This document shows positions 45,239 to 55,282 of a stretch of 64,000 nt of DNA, piece after piece (the first letter of the stretch is position 1; each line of letters opens with the position of its first letter). Origin of the DNA: Chersky-840 sp963810195 (GTDB lineage: Bacteria > Actinomycetota > Acidimicrobiia > Acidimicrobiales > UBA8190); assembly GCA_963810195.1 (NCBI GenBank), contig CAWEMO010000010.1, forward strand, positions 1-64,000. Direction: 5' to 3'. The notes under the pieces were generated by a model that worked only from the letters and a program-made list of their open reading frames with translations, searched no databases and was not told the DNA's origin. The translations under genes were made by a program, and so were the position numbers.

Positions 45239-46115
45239 AGCGTCCTTTGAATTCCGGCGGGCGCTTCTCCATGAACGCGGCCATGGCCTCGATCAGGTCG
45301 TCGGAGGGGAGGAACCCGGCGTTCCACGTCGCCACGTAGTCGAGGCCCTCGGCCACCGGCTTGTCCTCGCAGGCGGCGAGCACCGCCTTGGTCCCCTGCA
45401 CCGCCAGAGGCGAGTTCGCGGCGATCTCGGCGGCCAGCCCCCGCGCCGCCGCCAGCGCGGCGTCCGGGTCGGGCAACACGTCGTTGACAAGGCCGATCTC
45501 CTTGGCGCGGGCCGCCGAGATGTCCTTGCCGGTGAGGGCCAGCTCGGCGACGTGTCCCTTCCCGATGATGCGCGGCAACCGCTGCAGGCTCCCGAGGTCG
45601 GCGACGATGGCCACCCGCGTCTCGCGTACCGAGAAGACCGCATCGGCACTCGCCACCCTGATGTCGCACGCCGAGACGACGTCGACGCCACCCCCGATGC
45701 AGTACCCGTGGACGGCGGCGATGACCGGCTTCGGGCATTGGGCCACCGAGGTCACCGAGGACTGCATGCGGATGATGCCCTGGCGCGCCGCCACGGCTCG
45801 CGACGCCATGGAAGGTTGGCGCGCCCCGGCGCTCCCGTTCCCCTCGGCCGGCGCTCCGTCGGCGTCGTCGGCGCCACCGGTCAGCATTCCCGCCATGGCC
45901 TTGAGGTCGAGCCCGACGCTGAAGTGTGGGCCGCGCGCCGCGATCACCACGGCGCGCACGGTGCGGTCGTCGGAAAGGTCCGTCATGGCGACGGGCAACT
46001 GGTCCCAGAACGCAGGCCCCATGGCGTTGCGGGCCTCGGCCCGGTCGAGCCACAGCGTGGCGACGTGGCCGTCGCGTTCGATCGAGAGCACGTCGGAGTC
46101 GGGCATGGGCTCCAC
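45237..46115 (-). CDS. Enoyl-CoA hydratase/isomerase (dienoyl-CoA isomerase-like crotonase)
   Basis: A crotonase of 292 aa with the oxyanion loops ARGPHFSVGLDLKAM and AAVHGYCIGGGVDVVSACD. Then comes FSVRETRVAIVADLGSLQRLP, where the Glu and Asp positions match delta3,5-delta2,4-dienoyl-CoA isomerase (ECH1 type). A Gly/Ala-rich insert follows the first loop. It would shift double bonds in fatty acyl-CoA breakdown. ATG 46115; ATG 46106 is possible. Its stop abuts the right island repeat. Confidence 0.88.
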   Translation of the reverse strand: MEPMPDSDVLSIERDGHVATLWLDRAEARNAMGPAFWDQLPVAMTDLSDDRTVRAVVIAARGPHFSVGLDLKAMAGMLTGGADDADGAPAEGNGSAGARQPSMASRAVAARQGIIRMQSSVTSVAQCPKPVIAAVHGYCIGGGVDVVSACDIRVASADAVFSVRETRVAIVADLGSLQRLPRIIGKGHVAELALTGKDISAARAKEIGLVNDVLPDPDAALAAARGLAAEIAANSPLAVQGTKAVLAACEDKPVAEGLDYVATWNAGFLPSDDLIEAMAAFMEKRPPEFKGR

Positions 46116-46323
46116 ATTACGGGCATCGCTGAAGGGGCCCGTTTACCCCGCTCCGGGCGATGCCCCGGGCGGTGCTCCGCTCCATGCGCGGGGCCATGCG
46201 CTCGCCCATGCGCTTCGTGAGAGGGGAAGCGTGGTCCCGGTAGGATGGCCGCTGGGCGAGTCAATTGCCGAGCCGCCCCCGCCCAGGCCCGATCGACAGG
46301 CCCGCTCGAGAGAGGAAGACCCC

Positions 46324-47691
46324 CTGACCACCTTCACCGCCGACGCGTCCTCGGCACTGGGGGGCCCCGATTGGCTGGTGCGGCGTCGCGCCGAGGCCTG
46401 GCAGCGGTTCGCCGCCGCGAGCATCCCCACCGAGGCCGAGGAGGTGTGGCGCTACAGCGGCATCGACGCGTTCGACCTCGAAGCCTTCGGTCCCGCATCA
46501 CCCGAGGTGGCGGGGGAGCGGTCCGGGCCTGCGCTGGCGGTGGCCAGACGCCTCGCCGATTCCCTCGGGCCGCGGGCGGGCCTCGTCGTCGCGCGCAACG
46601 GTGTGGTCGACGCCGTCGAGGTCAGCCCGTCGGTGTCCTCCGACGCGCTCGAGGTCAGCGCAGCGTCCGGTGCCCCGTCCCCGGGCTCCGCCCCGGAAGC
46701 CCTGGGCGCGCTGGCCCACGCACGTGACGCCTTCGGGGAGTTGCACGACGCCTTCCTGGCCGACGTCGTGCGCATCAGCGTGGCCCGAAAAGCCGTCTTC
46801 CCCGACCCCGTCGTCGTGGTGCATCTGATCGATCCCGGCCGGAGCACCGAGCGCGGTGTGGCGGTGTTCCCGCGCGTCGTCGTCGACCTCGGTGAATCGG
46901 CCGAGGCCGGAGTCATCGAGCTCACCGCGCCCGGGGACAGCGCCGCCGCGCTCCCCGACGGCGAGGGGCACGACACCGTACAACCCGACGCGCTCGTCGT
47001 CCCGGTGACCGAGCTCCGTGTGTCGGACGACGCCCGTCTGCGCTATGCGAACCTCCAGGTGCTCGGGCAGGGAACGATCTCCATCGCCCTGCAAGCCAGT
47101 TGCGTGGGGCGCGACGCTACGCTCCGGTCGTTCACGGCCGGACTGGGCGGCCGTTACGCACGGGTGCGCACCGACTCCGACCTATTGGGCCAGGCGGGGC
47201 GCACCTCGCTCCTGGCTGCGTACCTGGGGACGGGCCCACAGGTCCACGACTTCCGCACCCTGCAGGACCACCACGCGCCCCGGACCGAGAGCCAGCTGCT
47301 CTTCGAGGGCGCGGTGGCCGACACGGCGCGTTCGGTGTACAGCGGCCTGATCAGGATCCGCAAGGGGGCGCGCGGGGCCAACGCCTTCCAGACGAACCAC
47401 AACCTCGTGCTCTCTGAGGGGGCCCATGCCGATTCGGTGCCCAACCTCGAGATCGACGAGAACGACGTGAAATGCAGCCATGCGTCGAGCGTGGGCCCGA
47501 TCGACGAGGAGCAGCGCTACTACCTCGAGACGCGGGGGATCGACCCTGCGGTCGCGGAACGCCTCATCGTCCTCGGCTTCTTCTCGGACCTGGCCGGGAA
47601 GGCGCCCTTCCCCGGGGTCGGTCGATGGGTCGAGGAAGCGGTGCACCGCCGCATGTCCGGGCGCCTGTCGGAGCGCCGGGCCGATGGGTGA
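46324..47691 (+). CDS. sufD: SufD, SufBCD scaffold component (apparent CTG start)
   Basis: A SufB/SufD-superfamily beta-helix protein of about 455 aa. N-terminal PTEAEEVWRYSGIDAFDLE is a SufD hallmark. The C-terminal basket has RTLQDHHAPRTESQLLFEGAV, GLIRIRKGARGANAFQTNHNLVLSEGA, PNLEIDENDVKCSHASSVG and EQRYYLETRGID. SufD works with SufB and SufC in Fe-S assembly. The best N-terminus begins at CTG 46324 with AGAGGAAG five bases before it. No in-frame ATG/GTG/TTG is better placed; GTG 46231 and GTG 46378 are alternatives. It overlaps the Rieske gene by 8 nt. Confidence 0.9.
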   Translation: MTTFTADASSALGGPDWLVRRRAEAWQRFAAASIPTEAEEVWRYSGIDAFDLEAFGPASPEVAGERSGPALAVARRLADSLGPRAGLVVARNGVVDAVEVSPSVSSDALEVSAASGAPSPGSAPEALGALAHARDAFGELHDAFLADVVRISVARKAVFPDPVVVVHLIDPGRSTERGVAVFPRVVVDLGESAEAGVIELTAPGDSAAALPDGEGHDTVQPDALVVPVTELRVSDDARLRYANLQVLGQGTISIALQASCVGRDATLRSFTAGLGGRYARVRTDSDLLGQAGRTSLLAAYLGTGPQVHDFRTLQDHHAPRTESQLLFEGAVADTARSVYSGLIRIRKGARGANAFQTNHNLVLSEGAHADSVPNLEIDENDVKCSHASSVGPIDEEQRYYLETRGIDPAVAERLIVLGFFSDLAGKAPFPGVGRWVEEAVHRRMSGRLSERRADG

Positions 47692-48001
47692 TGTCGTGCG
47701 CCTGTGTGGGCGGGACGAGCTTTCGTCCGGAGAGGCACGGCGCTTTGACGTCGGCGCGCACCAGATCGCGCTGGTGCGTATCGAGGACGACTTCTACGCC
47801 ATCGGCGACGTCTGCAGCCATGAGGACTACTCCCTCTCCGAGGGCGAGGTGGTCCCCGAGGCATGTGAGATCGAGTGCTGGAAGCACGGATCGATGTTCG
47901 ACCTGGTGACGGGCGAGCCGAGGTCGTTGCCCGCCACCCGGCCCGTTCCCGTCTACGTGGTCCGGGTCGAGGGTGGCGACGTGCTCGTGGAGCTCCCGTG
48001 A
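47684..48001 (+). CDS. Rieske [2Fe-2S] ferredoxin-like protein of the suf cluster
   Basis: A 105-aa Rieske domain with ligands C44-X-H46 (VCSHEDYSLSEG) and C65-X2-H68 (CWKHGSMFD), like non-haem dioxygenase ferredoxins. Such subunits sit between sufD and sufC in many actinobacteria and may supply electrons to the scaffold or receive a cluster from it. ATG 47684 overlaps the sufD stop by 8 nt, and the stop overlaps sufC as GTGA, so all three are translated together. Confidence 0.92.
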   Translation: MGDVVRLCGRDELSSGEARRFDVGAHQIALVRIEDDFYAIGDVCSHEDYSLSEGEVVPEACEIECWKHGSMFDLVTGEPRSLPATRPVPVYVVRVEGGDVLVELP

Positions 48002-48819
48002 GCACGACCGCGGTGCGCCCCCCCGAGGGAAGCGAGCGCGTCCACGAGCTCGCCGTGAGCGGGCTCCGAGCCGGCGTCGCCGGGTTGGAGGTGCTGACCG
48101 GTGTCGACGTCGTGGTGCGCAGCGGCGAGGTCCACGCCGTGATGGGCCCGAACGGGTCCGGCAAGAGCACCCTCGCGCACGTCCTCATGGGCAAGCCCGG
48201 GTACCAGGTGCTCGGCGGCAGCGTGACGCTCGACGGCCGGGACCTCCTTTCGCTGGCGCCGTTCGAGCGCGCCCGCCTCGGGCTCTTCCTCGCTCCCCAG
48301 GACCCCGTCTCGGTGCCCGGGGTGGGGTTGCACCATGCCATGACCGAAGCTCTGGTGGGCCGCGGGTTGGGCGCGGACGAGGCGAGCGAGTCGCTGAAGG
48401 CGCGTGCGGGGGCCGAGGCCCGGCGGGTGGGGTTCGAGGCGCGCCTGCTCGAACGACCGCTCAACGTCGACCTGTCGGGCGGCGAGCGCAAGCGCAGCGA
48501 GACATTGCAGATGGCGTTGTTGCATCCGAGCATCGCCATCCTCGACGAGCTCGACTCGGGCATCGACATCGACGGTCTGCGCGACGTGGCACAGCGCGTC
48601 CGCGACGGCGTGGCCGAATGGGGCCTCGGCGTGCTCGCCATCACCCACTACCGGCGCCTGCTGTCGGTTCTGCAACCCGATGCCGTCCACGTCCTGGTGC
48701 GCGGCCGCATCGTGGCGAGCGGTGGGCCCGAGCTCGCCGAAGAGCTCGAGCGCACGGGCTACGCCGCGTTCGAGAAGGCGGCACGACAACGCGACGAGGC
48801 TGCGAACGGGCCAAACTGA
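47998..48819 (+). CDS. sufC: SufC-like ABC ATPase (diverged copy)
   Basis: An ABC ATPase of about 273 aa with Walker A GPNGSGKSTLAHVLMG, Q-loop LAPQDPVSVPG, signature DLSGGERKRSETLQMA and Walker B IAILDELDSGIDID, then the His of ITHYRRLL. The LDE(L/T)DSG and late SGG-ERKR patterns are SufC-specific. It differs from the copy at 54360 (e.g. LAPQDP in place of LAFQYP). It powers SufBD conformational change. GTG 47998 overlaps the Rieske stop (GTGA). Confidence 0.9.
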   Translation: MSTTAVRPPEGSERVHELAVSGLRAGVAGLEVLTGVDVVVRSGEVHAVMGPNGSGKSTLAHVLMGKPGYQVLGGSVTLDGRDLLSLAPFERARLGLFLAPQDPVSVPGVGLHHAMTEALVGRGLGADEASESLKARAGAEARRVGFEARLLERPLNVDLSGGERKRSETLQMALLHPSIAILDELDSGIDIDGLRDVAQRVRDGVAEWGLGVLAITHYRRLLSVLQPDAVHVLVRGRIVASGGPELAEELERTGYAAFEKAARQRDEAANGPN

Positions 48820-48828
48820 TTCGTCAGT
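48815..48828. promoter_or_regulatory. Dyad ACTGA-N4-TCAGT upstream of the LLM oxidoreductase
   Basis: ACTGA TTCG TCAGT forms a perfect 5-bp dyad, with further CAGT copies after it, overlapping the sufC stop and 61 bp before GTG 48889. This resembles TetR-family operators. No TetR gene is in the window. Confidence 0.4.
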
Positions 48829-48888
48829 CAGTAACGTCGGCGCTACCATGACCGACGCTCTGCAGTGGACCGACGCAGGAGGCCGCCC

Positions 48889-50073
48889 GTGCGCTTCTTC
48901 AGCTTCCACCTCATGCCCTACCCGGGTCTGCCTGCGGACTACGACGGGCCGGCGTGGATCACGTGTCCGAACGAGCTCTTCGACGCGCGGCTCGGAGGCG
49001 AGCTCTACAACCGCTACATCGACGAGCTGATCTATGCCGAGGAGCTCGGCTTCGACGGAGTGTGCGTCAACGAGCACCATCAGAACGCGTACGGCATCAT
49101 GCCGTCGCCCAACCTGATCGCGTCGGTTCTGGCCCGCCAGACCGAGCGTGTCCGCATCGCGGTGGTGGGGAACGCCCTTCCGCTCTACGACCCGCCGACG
49201 CGCGTGGCCGAGGAATTCGCCATGATCGACTGCATCAGCGGCGGCCGCCTCATCGCCGGCATGGTCGTGGGCGGCGGTCCCGAGTACTACTCGTTCTCGC
49301 TCAATCCGGCCCATGCGCGCGAGCGCTTCGCCGAGGCGCACGACCTGATCCTGAAGGTGTGGACGGAGCCGGGGCCCTTCGAGTTCACCGGCAAGCACTA
49401 CAAGCTCCGCTACGTCAATTCCTGGCCCCGACCGATCCAGCAACCCCATCCCGAGATCTGGATCCCGGGAGTCGGCTCCCTCGAGACGCTCGAGTTCGTG
49501 GCCAAGCACCGCTACGCGTACATGGGCATCCCGTACTTCCACATCAGCGCCTTCGAGCGCATGTTCGCCATGATGCGCGACGCGTGCGAAAGAGAGGGGT
49601 ACGTCGCCGACCCCCTCCAGCTCGGCTGGCTCGTGCCGATCTTCGTGGCCGAGACCGATGCCGAGGCGCGCCGGCGCTACGAGGAGCACTTCTGGTACTT
49701 CGTGCGCCGCCTGCTCCCGGGCATCAACATCTCGCCGCCCGGCTACACCTCGGTTCGCTCCGTGGAGAACATCATGAAGAACGCGGGCACCTTCGCCCTG
49801 AACCTCCAGACGTGGGAACAGGTGGTCGAGGGTCAGTACGCCATCGTGGGGTCCCCACGAACGGTCACCGAGCTGCTCGCCGCCAACATCGAGCGGCTGG
49901 GCGTCGGGAACCTGCTCGGCCTGTTCCAGCTGGGCACGCTTTCGGCCGCCGACACCAGGAGGAACCTGGAGCTGTTCGCCACCGAGGTCATGCCGGGGTT
50001 GCGCGCCGCCTTCCCGGGCACGCAATTGCCGGGGGCGCACACGCCGGCAGCCGCCGCGGCGGCACCGTCATGA
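48889..50073 (+). CDS. LLM class flavin-dependent oxidoreductase (2)
   Basis: A 394-aa luciferase-like monooxygenase: FFSFHLMPYPGLPADYDGP, FDGVCVNEHHQNAYGIMPSP, RIAVVGNALPLYDPPTRVAEE and GRLIAGMVVGGGPEY. CAGGAGG (48876-48882) places the start at GTG 48889. The stop overlaps the hydrolase ATG (ATGA), so the two form a unit, plausibly oxidising a substrate to an ester or acyl product that the hydrolase cleaves. Confidence 0.88.
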   Translation: MRFFSFHLMPYPGLPADYDGPAWITCPNELFDARLGGELYNRYIDELIYAEELGFDGVCVNEHHQNAYGIMPSPNLIASVLARQTERVRIAVVGNALPLYDPPTRVAEEFAMIDCISGGRLIAGMVVGGGPEYYSFSLNPAHARERFAEAHDLILKVWTEPGPFEFTGKHYKLRYVNSWPRPIQQPHPEIWIPGVGSLETLEFVAKHRYAYMGIPYFHISAFERMFAMMRDACEREGYVADPLQLGWLVPIFVAETDAEARRRYEEHFWYFVRRLLPGINISPPGYTSVRSVENIMKNAGTFALNLQTWEQVVEGQYAIVGSPRTVTELLAANIERLGVGNLLGLFQLGTLSAADTRRNLELFATEVMPGLRAAFPGTQLPGAHTPAAAAAAPS

Positions 50074-50882
50074 CGGCGCTGCGCGCCGGGACCCTCGACA
50101 CCGCGGTGGGCCCGATCGAGGTCCACCGCGCCGGAGCCGGCGGGCCCGCTCCTCTGGTGTACCTGCACTCGGCCCAGGGCGAGGGACCGGGCATGGCCCT
50201 GCTCGAGGATCTGGCCGACACCCGTGAGGTGGTGGTCCCGCTGTTCCCCGGCTTCGGCGCCTCCGAGGGGCTGGCGCGCATCGACGACATCGAGGACGCC
50301 GCCTTCCACCTGTTGGACGTCGTGGACCGGTTGGGGTTCGCCACGTGCGACATGGTGGGCTCGTCGCTCGGAGGATGGATGGCCGCGGAGCTGTCGGTGC
50401 GCTGGCCCGAGCGAGTGCGACGGATGGTGCTCGTGAACGCCGTGGGCCTGTACGTCGAGGGCGCGCCGATCACCGAGATCTTCGGCAGGGCACCGTCCGC
50501 GCTCGCCGACGACCTCTTCGCGGATCGGGACTACCCCCTCGCCCAGCTCATGCGCGCCATGGACGCCATGGAGGCGGACCCGTCCCAGATCCCCTTCGAG
50601 CTCGTGCGGCCCATCCTGCAGTCGCAGGCCGCGACGGCGAAGGTGGGATGGAACCCCTACCTGCACGATCCCAAGCTGCGGGGCCGCCTGGGCCGCATCA
50701 CGGCCCCCACGCTCGTCGTCCACGCCCGCAAGGACGGCATCGTCCCCCGTGCGCACGCGCAGGCCTATGCGTCGGCCATCCCCGACGCCGTGGTCGCGGA
50801 GCTCGACGACGCGGCCCATATGGCCGTGCTCGAGCGGCCGGCCGAGCTGTCGAAGCTCGTCCTCGAACATCTGGGGAGCTGA
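50070..50882 (+). CDS. Alpha/beta hydrolase
   Basis: A 270-aa alpha/beta hydrolase with LVYLHSAQGEGPG (oxyanion), FPGFGASEG, nucleophile Ser in MVGSSLGGWMAAEL, Asp in VHARKDGIVPR and His in DDAAHMAVLERP. The pattern resembles meta-cleavage-product hydrolases and related C-C or ester hydrolases. ATGA overlap with the LLM gene supports shared function. Confidence 0.88.
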   Translation: MTALRAGTLDTAVGPIEVHRAGAGGPAPLVYLHSAQGEGPGMALLEDLADTREVVVPLFPGFGASEGLARIDDIEDAAFHLLDVVDRLGFATCDMVGSSLGGWMAAELSVRWPERVRRMVLVNAVGLYVEGAPITEIFGRAPSALADDLFADRDYPLAQLMRAMDAMEADPSQIPFELVRPILQSQAATAKVGWNPYLHDPKLRGRLGRITAPTLVVHARKDGIVPRAHAQAYASAIPDAVVAELDDAAHMAVLERPAELSKLVLEHLGS

Positions 50883-50954
50883 CGCGGCAGGTCACGACCC
50901 CGAGGGCCCGCCGCGCGATGGCGGCGGCGGAACGCGCTGGTACCGTCTTGCGTC

Positions 50955-52460
50955 ATGGCCCGCCGTCCTCCCGATGGATCGGACGCGGGCCGCGGCAGGC
51001 TGATCGGCCACGCACGGCTGGACCCCCACGGCGGGGACGCGCCGGGCGACCGCGCCGCGGACCGCCTAGGGCTCGAGCGCCTCGGCGAGCTCGAGGGTCG
51101 GGCCCCGGGCGCGGCGCGCCTTGACCCTCCCGACGCGGCCGACGCGGCCGGCGCGGCCGGCGCGGCCGGCGGTGCGCTCCCTCCCGACGCCTCCGCCGGG
51201 ACCGGGGAGGAGCACCCGGCTGCGGACCCCGGTGCACCTCCAGGCGCCACACCTCCACCCACGGTCCGTCCCGCCAAGCGCCGCGGCCGCAGGCGCCCGC
51301 GCAGCACCGGCGAGCGGGTGATCCGGTGGTCGGTGCTAGTGGTGGTGGTCGTCCTGCTGATAGCGGGCTCGTCGTTCGGCTATGTGTGGTTCCGGCTCGG
51401 CCAGATCAAGTCGGTGAAGTGCTCGGCATGTGCGGCGCAGGTGGCGGGGGCCCCCTACAATGTGCTCATCGTGGGTTCGGACTCCCGCGCCGGGGACACG
51501 GGCTCGGCCGCCAAGGAATTCGGGAGTGCGTCGGAGGTCGGCGGCCAGCGCAGCGACACCATCAAGGTCCTGCACGTGAATCCGGCGGCGGGCACCGCTG
51601 AGCTGCTGTCGATCCCCAGGGACACCTATGTCGCGTTGTCCGGAATGCCGTCGGGCACCGGGTTGGCCACCGACAACAAGATCAACACGGCGTTCAACAG
51701 CGGCCCGGATCCGCTCATCCAGACCATCCAGAACACCTTCGGCATCCCGATAAGCCATTTCGTGATCATGGATTTCTCCGGGGTGATCAACCTCGTCCAG
51801 GCGGTGGGTGGGATCACGTTGAACTTCCCCTACCCCGTGCGCGACAACGACGCCGGGAACAACAACTCGGGGCTCGACATCACCCATGCCGGATGCCAGA
51901 CGCTCAACGGCACCATGGCGCTCGCCCTGGCCCGCTCGCGCTACTACGAGTACGAGGTCCAGCCCGGTGTCTGGGAGTACGACGGCAGCGGGGACCTGGG
52001 CCGCATCCAGCGCCAGGACACCATCATCGAAGCCGTGATCGACAAGGCGAAGTCGTCGAGCTACAACCCCGTGAAGGTCAACTCGTTCCTGGACTCGATC
52101 GTCCACGACATCACCAAGGACGATGGGATGTCCACGTCCATGCTGCTCTCGCTGGCGCAGCGGTTCCACGCCTTTTCGGCTTCGTCTCTCAAGACGTTGA
52201 CCCTGCCGACGCTCGGGGCGAGCTCGGACGCGGCTGGTGACGTGGAGGTCGTGCAGGAGCCCGCCGCCAGCCAGATGATCAGCCAGTTCCTGGGTACGTC
52301 GCCGGGCCCGATCGTGACGCCTCCCCTCGACGCTTACGGGGCCCCGGTCACCGTGCCGGCCTCGACGTCCAGCGCGCCTCCGAGCCCAGGCGGGGGAGGT
52401 CAGTCCACCCCCACCACGGTCGCACCCGGCACCGGGCCCTTCAACCCGACCCTCTGCTGA
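50955..52460 (+). CDS. LytR-CpsA-Psr (LCP) family cell-wall protein
   Basis: A 501-aa protein: a cytoplasmic low-complexity N-region, one transmembrane helix (VLVVVVVLLIAGSSFGYVWF) and an extracellular LCP domain. LCP motifs: NVLIVGSDSRAGDTG, SDTIKVLHVNPAAGTAELLSI, PRDTYV, KINTAFNSG, INLVQAVGGITLNFPYPVRD and ALARSRYYEY...LGRIQRQDTII. LCP enzymes attach polysaccharides or teichoic-type polymers to peptidoglycan (arabinogalactan in mycobacteria). The C-terminus is a Pro/Thr-rich tail. Confidence 0.92.
   Translation: MARRPPDGSDAGRGRLIGHARLDPHGGDAPGDRAADRLGLERLGELEGRAPGAARLDPPDAADAAGAAGAAGGALPPDASAGTGEEHPAADPGAPPGATPPPTVRPAKRRGRRRPRSTGERVIRWSVLVVVVVLLIAGSSFGYVWFRLGQIKSVKCSACAAQVAGAPYNVLIVGSDSRAGDTGSAAKEFGSASEVGGQRSDTIKVLHVNPAAGTAELLSIPRDTYVALSGMPSGTGLATDNKINTAFNSGPDPLIQTIQNTFGIPISHFVIMDFSGVINLVQAVGGITLNFPYPVRDNDAGNNNSGLDITHAGCQTLNGTMALALARSRYYEYEVQPGVWEYDGSGDLGRIQRQDTIIEAVIDKAKSSSYNPVKVNSFLDSIVHDITKDDGMSTSMLLSLAQRFHAFSASSLKTLTLPTLGASSDAAGDVEVVQEPAASQMISQFLGTSPGPIVTPPLDAYGAPVTVPASTSSAPPSPGGGGQSTPTTVAPGTGPFNPTLC
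51132..51167 (+). repeat. 9-bp tandem repeat in the LCP gene
   Basis: GACGCGGCC twice and GGCGCGGCC twice, in frame, encode DAADAAGAAGAA in the cytoplasmic tail. This is slippage-type low complexity. Confidence 0.75.
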
Positions 52461-52475
52461 GAAGGCCGACACCCG

Positions 52476-53000
52476 TTACCGGTTTGCGGGGGTGCCCTCC
52501 TCGGCGTCGTCGAGGCCCTGTGCCAGCGTGTTCCACGAAAGCGTGGCGCACTTGATGCGGACGGGGAACTTGACGACGCCCTGCAGCGCGGCGAGCTCCC
52601 CCAGGGACTCGGGATCGGCCACCACCGCGTCGGGGCCTTCGTCGCCGGACCCGTTGGCGGCCGCGGTGCCGTCGGCACCGTCGCCCAGACGCGCCTCGTG
52701 GACCGACATCATCGCCTTGAAGGTGCGGATGAGGTCCCGGGCCTCGGCCACGGTCTTGCCCTTCACCGCCGCCGACATCAGCGACGCAGAAGACTGGCTG
52801 ATCGAACAACCCTGGCCGGCGAACCGGATGTCGTGCACGGTTCCGTCCTGGACCTGGACGTAGACGACCACCTCGTCGCCGCACAGGGGGTTGAAGCCCT
52901 CGACGCGCTGCGCAGGGGGGGAGGGCAGCTCCCCGCGGTTGCGCGGGCTGCGGTAGTGGTCGAGGATGATCTCGCGGTAGAGGTCTTCGAGACCTGTCAT
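52476..53000 (-). CDS. sufU: SufU Fe-S assembly / sulfurtransfer protein
   Basis: A 174-aa SufU/IscU-like protein: LYREIILDHYRSPRNRG, FNPLCGDEV (C40, D42), GQGCSISQSSASLM (C65) and RIKCATLSW (C151). This is the zinc/cluster-binding Cys-Asp-Cys-Cys set. SufU takes sulfur from SufS. An Ala/Gly-rich insert of about 30 residues lies before the last Cys. It follows sufS after a 64-bp gap on the same strand. Confidence 0.92.
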   Translation of the reverse strand: MTGLEDLYREIILDHYRSPRNRGELPSPPAQRVEGFNPLCGDEVVVYVQVQDGTVHDIRFAGQGCSISQSSASLMSAAVKGKTVAEARDLIRTFKAMMSVHEARLGDGADGTAAANGSGDEGPDAVVADPESLGELAALQGVVKFPVRIKCATLSWNTLAQGLDDAEEGTPANR

Positions 53001-53064
53001 TGGCTCCTCGTCGTTCGTGACACGGTCGTCGCCGTGCCGGAGCGGGCGACCTGGTACTGGTCCA

Positions 53065-54359
53065 CTACGCGAACAGGGTACCGGCCTCGGCGATGGCGTC
53101 GGTCAGCACGTCCACGTCGGACTCGTCGTTGTAGAGGTAGAACGAGGCCCTGGCCGTGGCGGTCACCCCCATCCGTCGCATCAGGGGCTTGGCGCAGTGG
53201 TGACCGGCGCGCACGCACACCCCGGCCTGGTCGAGGACCTGGGCGAGGTCGTGCGGGTGCACGTCGCGGTAGGCCAGGGACAGGACGCCGCCGCGCTCGG
53301 CGGTCCCGGGCGGGCCGAAGATCTTGAGGTCGTGGCCGAACCGCTCCTCGAAGGTCGAAAGGGCGTACGCGGTGAGCTCGACCTCGTGGGCGTGGACGGC
53401 GTCGAGGCCCACCGCCTGTAGATACGACACCGCCGCGCCGAGGCCCACGGCCTCCGCGATGGGCGGCGTGCCGGCCTCGAACTTCCAGGGCAGCTCGTTG
53501 GAGGTGAAGCCGTCGTGTCGGACGTCGCGGATCATGCCCCCTCCGCCCATGAACGGGGGCATCGCCTCGAGCAGCTCGCGCCGTCCCCACAAGACCCCGA
53601 TGCCGGTGGGCCCGAGCATCTTGTGGGCACTGAACGCCAGGAAGTCACACCCCAGCCGGCGCACGTCGGTGGGCAGGTGGGGGACGGACTGGGCACCGTC
53701 GGCCAGCACCAGGGCGCCGACGCGATGGGCGGCCTCGGCGATGCGGGCGAAGGGGGGGATGGTCCCGAGGACGTTCGACATCGTGGTGCAGGCCACGAGC
53801 TTCACCCCGTCGAGGAGGCGGTCGAGGTCCGACAGGTCCAGTCGGTACTCCTCATCGAGACCGACCCAGCGCAACTCGACTCCGCGCTCCTCGGCCAGCA
53901 TCAGCCACGGGACGATGTTGGCGTGGTGCTCCATGTCGGTGAGCAGCACCACGTCACCCCGGTCGAGGTTGGTGCGGCCCCAGGTGGCGGCCACCAGATT
54001 GATCGACTCGGTGGCGTTCTTCGTGAAGATCACTTCGTGCTCGGGATCGGGCGCCCCGATGAAGCGGCCGACGTCGACGCGCGCCGCGTCGTAGAGGCGG
54101 TCCGCCTCCTCGGCGAAGGTGTAGACGCCGCGGTGCACGTTGGCATGGGTGGTCTGGTAGTAGGCGTCCATGGCGTCGAGGACGCACTGCGGACGCTGCG
54201 AGGAGGCCGCCGAGTCGAGGTAGACGACGCGATGGCCGTGCACGGTGCGGCTGAGCACCGGGAAGTCGCCCTTGAGCTTGGACATCTCCACATGAGTCGG
54301 GCACGGACCACTTCGCATCACCGAACTCTTCGTCGGGGACTCGGGGGGGTTGGTCACGG

Positions 54360-54363
<4 letters not shown>
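53065..54363 (-). CDS. sufS: SufS cysteine desulfurase
   Basis: A class V PLP enzyme of about 432 aa. It has YLDSAASSQRPQCVLDAM, THANVHRGVYTFAEEA, NATESINLVA, PLP Lys in FSAHKMLGPTGIGVLWG and catalytic Cys in RAGHHCAKPLMRR. SufS removes sulfur from cysteine and passes it to SufU and SufBCD. The start is taken as GTG 54363, which overlaps the sufC stop as GTGA; GTG 54372 is an alternative. Confidence 0.93.
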
Positions 54364-55103
<740 letters not shown>

Positions 55104-55282
55104 AGCGGCAGTCTACCGTCGCGGCGAGATTTGCACTACGGCCGTAGGGACAATCCCGGTTCCCCGGGGCCGCCCGGCGGGCCGCCCCGGCGCCTGCCCC
55201 CGGCACTGCCCTTCGAGGATCCGGGAAGCGCTCCGACCAGGTGATTCGGGAGGGCACGGCGGTCCGGTAGCGTCTCGCCCCG

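Noticed and set aside
47953..50040. 695-codon antisense frame opposite sufC and the LLM gene
   Set aside because: Shadow frame; no motifs, and both sense genes are well supported.
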